From Nocardiopsis_C rhodophaea (GTDB lineage: Bacteria > Actinomycetota > Actinomycetes > Streptosporangiales > Streptosporangiaceae), in contig NZ_BAAAPC010000001.1 in the NCBI RefSeq assembly GCF_039530945.1, positions 1 to 64,000 on the forward strand: a stretch of 64,000 nt of DNA. The letters are read 5' to 3'. Each line of letters begins with the position of its first letter. The stretch's first letter is position 1. The translations under genes and the position numbers were made by a program. The notes under the pieces were generated by a model. The model was not told the DNA's origin and did no database searches. It was given only the letters and a program-made list of their open reading frames with translations. Of this stretch, positions 1 to 7,603 are shown piece after piece.

Positions 1-842
1 CACTCGTAGTAGCGCTGCCCCTTGGCACCGGCCCCGGCCGAGCGCTTCTGCCACGCCCGCCCAGGAAGCAGCGTGGCCAGCTCCTTCATCATGACCGGCC
101 CGCACGGGGTGGTGAGCCGGTCGGCGGCCGAGACCGCCATCACCTACCCCGTGCGGTGTTCCTCCAGGTAGGCGCGCAGGTCGGGGTCGCGGCCATAGAC
201 CTCGTCGCCGGCCACCCACGCGCCGGGGGCGTGCTCCAGGGCGGCGGCGATCATCTGTGTGGCCAGCTCGGGCTTGGTGGAGAAGCCGACATCGGCGGGC
301 ACCCCCGCCGACCGCAGCCGCTGGGAGTCTTTGGTCCATGACCGGGGCAGGTAGAGGCGGCGGTCGATCAGGGCGTGGGCGTCAGGGGTGGTGTAGGCGA
401 GGTAGACCGCCACCTGGCAGTTGTCGATCTTTCCGCTGGTGCCGGTGTACTGGCGGGCGACTCCGACGGTGTGGGCGCCCTTCTTGGCGTCGCCGGTCTC
501 GTCGGCGACCAGGACCACGTCGTCGCTGCCCAGGCACCTGATGACGTAGCCGCGCAGGCAGGCCGCCACAGCGGTCACGTCCAGGCGGGCCCAGTTGAGC
601 AGGTGCTGTATCCGGTAGGGGGCGGGGTGTCCGGCGTGCTCGGCCGGGGTCCAGCAGTTCTTACGGGTGAGCGGGCCGAGCAGGGCGGCGAGCACGTCGC
701 GGGCGGTGGTGCGGGTCTCGGGCCGTGCCAGATTCGGGCCGATGACGGTGGCGGTGAGCTCGTTCAGCAGGTGCGGCCAGCGCTGGGCCGCTAGGGTGGT
801 GGCTGCGGCCACCGCCTGCTTTTTCGTTGTCTTCACAACCAT
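1..842 (-). pseudogene. IS701-type DDE transposase with internal stop
   Basis: The frame opens at ATG 842. It carries the DETGD block (residues 114-118) followed by RQYTGTSGKI, and a WVAGDEVYG block near 209-217; these are typical of IS701/IS4-family transposases and hold two of the catalytic acidic residues. Codon 233 is TAG (144-146). The same frame stays open beyond it to the window edge and reads a family-like continuation (RAWQKRSAGAGAKG), so one nonsense change, most simply Tyr to amber right after HRTG, splits an otherwise normal gene. The rest of the element lies outside the window. I could not identify the terminal inverted repeat between 843 and 1010. It borders the low-GC island to its right, consistent with mobile-element activity there. 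Confidence 0.85.
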
Positions 843-1016
843 CGATGATCGGGCGGTGGCCGTTGGCGTGTCCGGCGGATGACCAGATCAGCACGATTGA
901 GTACTGCTGCGCCCCCAGAACGCGATCATTGCGCGTCAAACCGGAAGTCCAACTGGAGTACTAATCCCCAACAATTAAAATTGCTGGTCATACGCATCAC
1001 TGCAGGTGATCGAACC

Positions 1017-1046
1017 TTGACGCACCCAGACAGGTGTGTATATATT
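1017..1046 (+). promoter_or_regulatory. Sigma70-like promoter of the oxygenase gene
   Basis: TTGACG (1017-1022) and TATATT (1041-1046) are separated by 18 bases and match five of six positions of each vegetative consensus. A start site near 1053 would lie downstream of the most upstream possible GTG (1036), which therefore cannot be the start codon of the next gene. Confidence 0.6.
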
Positions 1047-1110
1047 CTTTCAAGATCATTCATGGGGGATTCTTAATTTCCGGGCGAAACCCACTTGGAG
1101 TGTGATTATC

Positions 1111-2055
1111 TTGATTAAGACGAACAGCATTCCCAAGTTTTCCACTGGCCTGAATCCGATCAAGGCGACCTTCAACCAGCGCAAGCGATTTAGGCACAAG
1201 CGCGCTCTCGAGGGTAATCACCCCATCTGGACTTCCGCCTATGTCGCCGACGATCCCATCCCCGAGCGGATCACTATGCAAGACTTCGGGTATCCAGAAT
1301 CCGACCTTGCGCGACATGACGGCAGGCTCGACGACACCGCAGTCGTCACCCCAATCCGGCTTTTCACGGAGGAGGGAAGCCGACTTCTCTCCAGAGTCTG
1401 CAAGCATCTGGAGAAGCACGCAGTCGAGAGCGACTTCATCATCTCCCGCCGAACCAGGGGCGGCGATCTGATATCCCCCTTCCTTTACAACATGCTGCGT
1501 GACAGGCAGTTGCTGGTGAGGATGTCCAAGATTGCCGGCGTCCCCCTGCTTCCTCATGTCGTCCGCGATGCGGCTGTACAGATCAATTACTACAGTCCGG
1601 AGTCCGGACCATCCAAGGAGATCGGCAAATGGCATGTCGATGGCATGGAGTACGTCTTCACGATTCTCATGACCGACCCGAGTGAGTTCACCGGTGGTCA
1701 GTTCGGCTACTACTTCGGTCGGCAGGATGAATTCGATAACTCAACTTCGCGCGAGGATCGAGTGAAAGTAGCTCCACTGGAGCGCCTCGGCGACGGAATC
1801 TTCGCACGTGGAGCTCACATATACCACGGTGTCAGCCCCGTCGAAAGCGGTAGCCGGATGGTGCTCACGCTATCGATGATGAGTCCAGCGTTCGTGCAAC
1901 GCGACCCCAACACGTTCTCGCATATCGCAGCCGATGACGGAATCATTCACACCATCCCGAACTGGCTTCGCCTCAAGTGGCCGACCCACAATCCGTTCCG
2001 CGACTACGCCCTGCGGTCGGGAAGTCCGGTAATCACATGGAATGACATCAACTGA
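1111..2055 (+). CDS. 2-oxoglutarate/Fe(II)-dependent oxygenase
   Basis: A 314-residue protein with the jelly-roll oxygenase signature. The HxD pair is at H175/D177 (KWHVDGMEYVF), the distal iron-binding His is near 239 (HIYHGVSP), and Arg 249 (SGSRMVLTLS) is the expected 2-oxoglutarate-carboxylate ligand. With Asp present in the facial triad it is predicted to hydroxylate or desaturate, not halogenate. The substrate is unknown. TTG 1111 was chosen because GGAG lies at 1097-1100 with 10-base spacing and the promoter at 1017-1046 excludes the upstream GTG; GTG 1102 is the alternative. Base composition is clearly lower in GC than the window's core genes. It heads a co-directional run with a methyltransferase, a HAD phosphatase and a homoserine dehydrogenase, which suggests a tailoring or amino-acid biosynthetic role. 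Confidence 0.8.
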   Translation: MIKTNSIPKFSTGLNPIKATFNQRKRFRHKRALEGNHPIWTSAYVADDPIPERITMQDFGYPESDLARHDGRLDDTAVVTPIRLFTEEGSRLLSRVCKHLEKHAVESDFIISRRTRGGDLISPFLYNMLRDRQLLVRMSKIAGVPLLPHVVRDAAVQINYYSPESGPSKEIGKWHVDGMEYVFTILMTDPSEFTGGQFGYYFGRQDEFDNSTSREDRVKVAPLERLGDGIFARGAHIYHGVSPVESGSRMVLTLSMMSPAFVQRDPNTFSHIAADDGIIHTIPNWLRLKWPTHNPFRDYALRSGSPVITWNDIN

Positions 2056-2123
2056 CCCGTCTCGGGTGCAGTATGCCTCACCGGAAGTAACACATATAAT
2101 CCACACAAGCGGAGTTATATCTC

Positions 2124-3200
2124 ATGTCATCCGTAACTCATGGTACGAGTGATATTCAGGACTATTCCAGCGCAGTGGATCATTATCTGTCGAGCGGCCG
2201 CCGTGATCCGATCAAGGTACAAGCCGAGGAGCCGTTCACTCGGCGCATTCTACGCGATGTCATCGACAACCTGCATCGCCCCATTGGCGGCACGATCCGC
2301 ATGATCGATATGGGCTGCGGGACCGGGGACGGCCTCGCCCTTCTCAGCAACACCTCGGATGGCGAGATTGAACTGAGATCACTGTACAACATCTTTTATC
2401 ACGGCCTGGATTCCGATCCGTCCATGATTAACGCGGCCAGGGCACTCAACACCAATGTGCGCGCCTCTACATTCTCCGTCGGAGACATGCGCGACTGTGG
2501 ACGCGCCGACTTCGATGACTACGACCTTTACCTATCATTCGGCGTACCCTGGTCGCACCTGACGCCCCGTGAGGCGCAGGATCTCTTGGCGAATCTGTTC
2601 ATCAAGACTCGGCGGTCCAGTCTTCGCACCGCTCTTGTCGTCGATGTTCTCGGCCGGTACTCCATTGAATGGGTCAAGCAGTGGCCATATGCTCAGTGGG
2701 ACTACTCAATGAGTTTCATGAACAGCGCCGAGGATGTCGTGCACGCTCCGATGTCCTTCTATTCACGAGACACATTGAGTGATCTCATCGACGGAGCCTC
2801 TCAGCAGAGTGGCACCAAACCCGCCCGGGTCGACTTCCATGACCGTTCCATCATGACAGGCCGGCACACGTCCACCGGAACTTTTAATAATACCCTCCCT
2901 CCATATAGGAACTACATCAACCAGCTTCTCTCCGGCCGGACAGATGTCGATTTGGACAATTTGTACTTCACACCCCCACAGGAAGATTGCCCCCCAGAGG
3001 TCCAAACATTCTTCGCGTCGTTCGCATCATCGTGGAATGAACGCATCACGAGGGCAAACGAGACATCTGGCCAAGTAGACGAGGATGAACTTAAAGCCCG
3101 CAACCTCGCGCTCGGAAAACAGCTCGTCGCTTTGGAACAGCGAAGCCAGCGTGGCCTGGGGGTCGGACATTCATTCACCGCGACTATCTACCTCGACTGA
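2124..3200 (+). CDS. Class I SAM-dependent methyltransferase
   Basis: A 358-residue soluble protein. Motif I is MIDMGCGTGDG at about 60-70, followed by an acidic motif II (GLDSDPSM), and a motif III-like region (FSVGDMRD), as in Rossmann-fold class I methyltransferases. The C-terminal half (about 200-358) is poorly recognisable and may be a substrate-binding region. The start is ATG 2124, preceded by GCGGAG at a suitable distance. A TATAAT box at about 2092 could give it its own promoter. It lies 68 bases after the oxygenase and 16 bases before the HAD gene. Codon use is low-GC like its neighbours. What it methylates cannot be told from sequence. Confidence 0.75.
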   Translation: MSSVTHGTSDIQDYSSAVDHYLSSGRRDPIKVQAEEPFTRRILRDVIDNLHRPIGGTIRMIDMGCGTGDGLALLSNTSDGEIELRSLYNIFYHGLDSDPSMINAARALNTNVRASTFSVGDMRDCGRADFDDYDLYLSFGVPWSHLTPREAQDLLANLFIKTRRSSLRTALVVDVLGRYSIEWVKQWPYAQWDYSMSFMNSAEDVVHAPMSFYSRDTLSDLIDGASQQSGTKPARVDFHDRSIMTGRHTSTGTFNNTLPPYRNYINQLLSGRTDVDLDNLYFTPPQEDCPPEVQTFFASFASSWNERITRANETSGQVDEDELKARNLALGKQLVALEQRSQRGLGVGHSFTATIYLD

Positions 3201-3216
3201 ACAGCAGACGAGTCGG

Positions 3217-3885
3217 ATGTCCGTCCTTCTAGACAATATTCAGGCGTTCCTGTTCGATATGGACGGGGTCGTAGTCGATTCCTCTGAGATCATCCATCAG
3301 ATCTACACCAGATGGGCCATACGGCATGGCTTCGATATCGACGTGATCAGCGGAAACCTCCAGGGCGGGCGTACGATCGATTTCCTCTCGAAAATGGACC
3401 TAGCGCCCGAGTCGGTCGTCGCCCACTCCCAAGAGTTGCGCAACGAAGAAGTTCGCACTGCCCATCTGGTGCGGGCCCTACCGGGGGCACACGATCTACT
3501 CGCCATGCTTCCACCGAACCGATGGGCCATCGTTACGTCCAGTGTGCGGGACGTCGCGGAAGCCCGCATCACCCAGGCAGGTCTGCCGGTACCGCGGGTT
3601 CTCGTCAGCGCAGATGATGTCGACACTGGCAAACCATCGCCGAAACCCTACGAACTGGCGGCATTCCAGCTCGGCGCTCGAACCGAGCACTGCGTGGTCT
3701 TCGAGGACTCTATTAACGGTGTGCTTTCGGCCAATGCGGCTCTCATGCGGTGCGTTGGCGTCGGGGAAGCTCTCACATCCGCACAACCCAAACAAGTATG
3801 CGGCACTGTTTTCGCCCTTGGTGAGGTCCGCGTGACACAGCAGCACAACGGATATCGCATCTTTCTCGATCCGGACGTTCGCTGA
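3217..3885 (+). CDS. HAD-superfamily phosphatase (beta-PGM/Gph type)
   Basis: A 222-residue HAD hydrolase with all four motifs: FDMDGVVVDSS (D14/D16), IVTSS (T107/S108), the TGKPSPKPY lysine (K139) and FEDSINGV (D164). A helical cap of about 70 residues sits between motifs I and II, as in the beta-phosphoglucomutase/phosphoglycolate-phosphatase subgroup. The open frame extends upstream into the methyltransferase, but ATG 3217 gives MSVLLDNIQAFLFDMDG, the normal family N-terminus. It sits 16 bases after the methyltransferase stop, so co-transcription is likely. In this context it probably removes phosphate from a pathway intermediate; a housekeeping sugar-phosphate role cannot be excluded. Confidence 0.8.
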   Translation: MSVLLDNIQAFLFDMDGVVVDSSEIIHQIYTRWAIRHGFDIDVISGNLQGGRTIDFLSKMDLAPESVVAHSQELRNEEVRTAHLVRALPGAHDLLAMLPPNRWAIVTSSVRDVAEARITQAGLPVPRVLVSADDVDTGKPSPKPYELAAFQLGARTEHCVVFEDSINGVLSANAALMRCVGVGEALTSAQPKQVCGTVFALGEVRVTQQHNGYRIFLDPDVR

Positions 3886-3970
3886 ATCTGTCCCTGCCTG
3901 TCCTCACTGGTAGGGCAGGGCCATGGTTGGTAGCCGTTTACGAACATCGTGCTCAAGGAAAGCTTTTCCG

Positions 3971-4978
3971 ATGCCCTGGTTCACCACCGATAGCCCATCC
4001 CGAGTCATCAACGTCGCCTTGTTGGGAAACGGAACGGTAGGAAAGGAGGTAGCGCAATGCATCACCGAGCGCCATGAGGAACTCCGAGCAAGATCCGGCG
4101 TCGCGGTACAGCTTGCCGGTGTAGCGGTAGGCGAGCCTTCACGCCACCCAGAAGTACCTCGATCCCTACTCACCACGGATCCGTACAGTCTCGCAACGCG
4201 TGCAGATGTCGACGTTGTGATCGAAGCGATGGGGGGTCTGGACCCTGCTTACCCCGTGGTCAGCTCCGCCCTGGAGTCAGGGCGCCCTGTTGTGACAGCG
4301 AACAAGGAGCTCGTTGCCTCGTACTGGTCTCAGCTACACAAGTCTGCCGCGGCTGGGCACAGTGACTTTCGGTACGAGGCTGCCGTAGCGGGAGCCATTC
4401 CGCTCGTGACACCGCTTCGACAATCTCTGTCAGGTGACCGGATCTCCAACTTCACTGGTATTCTCAACGGTACCTGCAACTACATTCTGACAGCTATGGA
4501 CATACACGATCAGCCATTCGACGCAGCTCTCCAGGAGGCCATTGACCTCGGATACGCCGAAGCTGACTACGCCCGAGACGTCAAGGGCATCGATACAGCG
4601 GATAAAGCAGCTATCCTCGCCAGTCTCAGCTTTGATACCGTGGTGGACAGGGCAGCGATAAACTGCGAAGGGATCACCAACGTATCGATCACTGACATCC
4701 GTTCGGCCCGGGATAGAGGCCATGTTATCAAGCTCATCGCCAGCTGCCAGCGTCCGACCCACGACGACGATAACGTTCCTCTAGAAATAGACGTCCGACC
4801 TACTGCGATCCCTAGGTCCCACCCACTCGCCACCGTATCTGGGGCGACAAACGGTATCGAAATCGAGGCCGCGCTTGCCGGAAACCTGCTGTTGTGTGGC
4901 CCCGGTGCAGGCGGACAACCGACTGCCAGCGCGATCCTCGGAGATCTATTCACCGTCATCCGTAACACGTACGCCTGA
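3971..4978 (+). CDS. hom: Homoserine dehydrogenase without ACT domain
   Basis: A 335-residue protein with the NAD(P)-binding GNGTVG loop (19-24), the EAAVAGAIPL and GILNGTCNYIL blocks of the catalytic domain, and the EADYARDVKGIDTADKAAIL signature including the catalytic Lys/Asp region. It should interconvert aspartate semialdehyde and homoserine. Typical actinobacterial Hom is near 430 residues with a C-terminal ACT regulatory domain; here the protein ends after the catalytic domain, so feedback by threonine is probably lost. ATG 3971 is preferred (GGAAAG just upstream); ATG 3923 is possible. Low GC and linkage to an oxygenase, methyltransferase and phosphatase suggest a pathway-dedicated copy. 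It could also act on another semialdehyde. Confidence 0.85.
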   Translation: MPWFTTDSPSRVINVALLGNGTVGKEVAQCITERHEELRARSGVAVQLAGVAVGEPSRHPEVPRSLLTTDPYSLATRADVDVVIEAMGGLDPAYPVVSSALESGRPVVTANKELVASYWSQLHKSAAAGHSDFRYEAAVAGAIPLVTPLRQSLSGDRISNFTGILNGTCNYILTAMDIHDQPFDAALQEAIDLGYAEADYARDVKGIDTADKAAILASLSFDTVVDRAAINCEGITNVSITDIRSARDRGHVIKLIASCQRPTHDDDNVPLEIDVRPTAIPRSHPLATVSGATNGIEIEAALAGNLLLCGPGAGGQPTASAILGDLFTVIRNTYA

Positions 4979-5308
4979 GCGAAGAATACCCAATCGTGCG
5001 TGGAGAGAACCGGAAGTTTTGGGCAGCAGACTGCCCTCAGCCGAGATTTCTTCAGATCGCCCTGTACTCAGGCTCCCGAGCGCACTTTGAATCCACAAAC
5101 CACAAAAGTCCGCCTCCGAATCGGCGGTTCTTCAACTGCTCACAGAGCCTACGGATCGGCTTAACGCGAGGAGTAGCTCCGGCCGGGTGGTCCCGTCCGG
5201 GGCTTCACCCAGGTCATCGACCTCGTTCTTTTCGAAGTAGATACTCCTCAGATGTGACGAGAGAACCCCGGAAGCACGGACGTTCAAGAATCCCTATCCA
5301 CCGGGGAA
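4979..5308. other. Intergenic, no gene recognised
   Basis: Between convergent hom and the TetR gene. No convincing reading frame. A weak hairpin (CCGCC near 5112 pairing with GGCGG near 5125, followed by TTCTTC) might terminate the hom operon. GC content is low, like the flanking genes. Confidence 0.4.
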
Positions 5309-5917
5309 CTAACCTGTGATGAGCACCTCGGCGATATCCCGAGATTTCCGGGCGGATTCCTGTGCGCTACCCATGGAGTTCGTGATGGTCGCGCCCTCGT
5401 GAATGATGAGCAGCTTCTCCGCGACGTCGTCTGGGTTGGGTGTGTCGCAGGCCTCGAGGAGTTCTCTGAAGTATTCTAGAAGCCATTTCTTCTGAGCTCT
5501 TGCAACTTCTCTACCCGGATGCCGGTGGTCTGTCAACTCTACGAATGCGTTGACGAATCCGCAGCCCCGTGGGTTCTCCTTCTCCATCCACTGTCCGAGC
5601 GCTTCGAATACGGCGAGAACCCGAGCTTTCGGGTCGTCCTCACTTTCCTCGACGTAGCTGGTGAGGAATCGACGCCAGCGCTGGTCGCGCGTCCTGAGAT
5701 ATTCGGCAACCAGCTCCTCTTTGGAGCCAAATCGATCGTAGAGCGTCTTCTTGGTGACTCCAGCACGCTCTGCGATGGTATCTACACCCACAGCTCGTAT
5801 CCCGTGTGTGTAGAACAAGTCAGATGCCGTCTCAAGCACTCTGGCCGCCGCTGGGGTCAGTGAATGACTTTTTGTTGCTGAGTAGGCCGCACGCCCACGT
5901 GCTTCTTCAGACTTCAT
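5309..5917 (-). CDS. TetR-family transcriptional regulator
   Basis: A 202-residue protein. The N-terminal HTH spans about residues 22-68 and includes GVDTIAERAGVTKKTLYDRF and GSKEELV; the rest is a helical ligand domain with a Cys-containing MEKENPRGCGF segment. It is divergent from an EamA-type exporter with only 82 bases between the start codons, and a palindrome lies in that gap, so it very likely represses the exporter and itself. The ligand may be the island's product or a substrate of the pump. ATG 5917 is the start. The gene shares the island's lower GC content. Confidence 0.9.
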   Translation of the reverse strand: MKSEEARGRAAYSATKSHSLTPAAARVLETASDLFYTHGIRAVGVDTIAERAGVTKKTLYDRFGSKEELVAEYLRTRDQRWRRFLTSYVEESEDDPKARVLAVFEALGQWMEKENPRGCGFVNAFVELTDHRHPGREVARAQKKWLLEYFRELLEACDTPNPDDVAEKLLIIHEGATITNSMGSAQESARKSRDIAEVLITG

Positions 5918-5964
5918 ACCTTGACGATACCTCTACTTGTATGTTTAGTCTAGCTTGGAGTAAC

Positions 5965-5980
5965 TATACCGGTCCGTATA
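5965..5980. promoter_or_regulatory. Candidate TetR operator
   Basis: TATACCGGTCCGTATA is an imperfect dyad (6 of 8 positions of each half pair) centred between the divergent TetR and EamA genes. Its core resembles ACCGGT-type operators common for TetR repressors. Confidence 0.55.
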
Positions 5981-5999
5981 CTTCGTTAGAGGAGTGAGA

Positions 6000-6962
6000 G
6001 TGCCGCGACATACGAAACTCGTGGAAGGCGCAGGTGCCGTCGGCCTGGTCATCATGTGGAGCTCCGGATTCATCGGAGCACAGCTCGGCACGGACACCGC
6101 CAACACCCTCACGGTCCTCATGTGGCGATTCGACCTGGTCACTGTAGGTCTGCTTGCCTGGTGGCTTCTCTTCCGCCGAGTTCGGATCCCCGCACGGCAG
6201 GTACTCACACAGGCTGGAATTGGATTCCTTGCGCAGACCGTTTACCTGTGGAGCGTCTTCGGCGCTGTCGAGTTAGGCGTCTCGAGCGGAACGACGTCGT
6301 TGATCGACGCCCTACAACCACTCTTCGCCACGGCCCTCGTGGCAACATTGCTGTTCGAGAGGGTGACACGTCGCCAATGGGTGGGCCTGACCATAGGCTT
6401 CGCGGGTGTCGCCATAGTCATCAGCGGTGACTTTCAGCTAAGCGAGGGGGCGCCGCTATGGATCTATTTCATTCCATTCATCGGAATGATTTCACTTTCG
6501 ATTGCCACTTTCCTCGGAAAGAAAGCGAGATCCGATACCAATCTTCTTGACTGCCTTCTCATCCAGTGCTCCGTCAGCGCTGTGTCCTTCACAATTCTAG
6601 CCGCTTTTGCCGACCAACTCACGGTTCCACAAGACATTGATTTTTGGAAAGCTATCGCGTTCGGTATCGTGTTCTCCACCATCGGCGGCTACGGGCTGTA
6701 CTGGTGGAACCTCCGTCGAACGAGCGTTGCGCGGGTGGGGAGCCTCATCTATCTGACGCCGCCGACCACTGCCCTTTGGGCGAGTTGGTGGTTCGGAGAC
6801 CCGATCACGACAACGACTGTTGTTGGTATGGCGATCTGCCTTGGGGCTGTTTATCTTGCGCGCGAGGATGTACGGACGCCGTTGGCGAGCAAGAAGCCAG
6901 CAGCTCGCCAGTCAAGACCGGATCAACAGAGTATGCCTGAGACGGAAAAATCAAGAACGTAG
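6000..6962 (+). CDS. EamA/DMT-family exporter (RhtA-like)
   Basis: A 320-residue integral membrane protein with about ten hydrophobic segments and the duplicated EamA architecture. IMWSSGFIGAQLGTD in helix 1 and the GLTIGFAGVAIVISGD and VGMAICLGAVYLAR segments closing each half are typical. The tail (about 290-320) is charged and cytosolic. GTG 6000 is chosen because AGAGG lies seven bases upstream; GTG 5994 overlaps that site. Family members export amino acids and related metabolites, among them homoserine and threonine. Linked to a homoserine dehydrogenase and under a TetR regulator, it plausibly exports the island's product. Confidence 0.85.
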   Translation: MPRHTKLVEGAGAVGLVIMWSSGFIGAQLGTDTANTLTVLMWRFDLVTVGLLAWWLLFRRVRIPARQVLTQAGIGFLAQTVYLWSVFGAVELGVSSGTTSLIDALQPLFATALVATLLFERVTRRQWVGLTIGFAGVAIVISGDFQLSEGAPLWIYFIPFIGMISLSIATFLGKKARSDTNLLDCLLIQCSVSAVSFTILAAFADQLTVPQDIDFWKAIAFGIVFSTIGGYGLYWWNLRRTSVARVGSLIYLTPPTTALWASWWFGDPITTTTVVGMAICLGAVYLAREDVRTPLASKKPAARQSRPDQQSMPETEKSRT

Positions 6963-7603
6963 AACCTTTCCGCTCGGTGCGGCACATTTTCTGGGGACAT
7001 TGCCCCCGGCCGTGCATCCGTGTAGACGATCACTCGTGTCCTACCATCGCGCTTTGTTGTGCACCTTGACACTCCTCGGCAGGTCATCGCCTCCGCCTCG
7101 ATGAAACTCTTCTCCTCGTGACGGGTTGGGAGGCGGCCCGAACGACCGTGCGCGCTGCTCCATTCAGGGCGCACCCTATCCCTCCTCTGAGCTTCTCGGA
7201 TGTGTTCAGCAGTCCCTTCCTCAATGACCTGGCATCTTGACTATACAGACCTGTGTGGTTACTCTGTCGCCACGTTAACCGTCCTGGCTGTATATCCATT
7301 CCACCGCTGGGAGAGTCGATGATCACTCTGAGGCGCCTACTTTGGTCGTTGTTCACCGCCGTGGTGGATTTCAACCGCGAAATGGAGCGCGGTTTGACCG
7401 TGATGCGCTTCGGTGAGGCTCCTGGGGGACGTGCCCAGGCCCCTGCTCCTGGCCGGGGCACTCCCTCAGGTCACCGCCGCGCACCGTAGCTCACTCCTGA
7501 TATCGATCTGCGCCGGCTCGCGTCAGAGGAGAGCGGAATCGTACTTCCATGCACGCGGCCGGCGCTGCGGCATTCGGATCACTCACTGGCACACGGAAAG
7601 GGA
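6963..7603. other. Intergenic, 641 bases, mostly unexplained
   Basis: Lies between the EamA gene and the BCCT transporter. Frames on both strands are arginine/proline-rich and show no domain. One SD-led short frame (7319-7489) is listed separately. The upstream part still has the lower GC of the island and the downstream part the normal high GC, so the island's right edge probably lies here. Confidence 0.4.
7319..7489 (+). CDS. Possible 56-residue small protein
   Basis: ATG 7319 has GGGAG at 7309-7313. The first 25 residues (MITLRRLLWSLFTAVVDFNREM) look like a plausible amphipathic or membrane-associated N-terminus, but the C-terminal half is Gly/Pro/Arg-rich as in non-coding high-GC frames. 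No family recognised. It may be the truncated start of a lost gene. Confidence 0.2.
   Translation: MITLRRLLWSLFTAVVDFNREMERGLTVMRFGEAPGGRAQAPAPGRGTPSGHRRAP

Noticed and set aside
1036..1110. Upstream GTG start for the 2OG oxygenase
   Set aside because: The -10 box lies at 1041-1046, so transcription starts after this codon; TTG 1111 has an SD and GTG 1036 does not.
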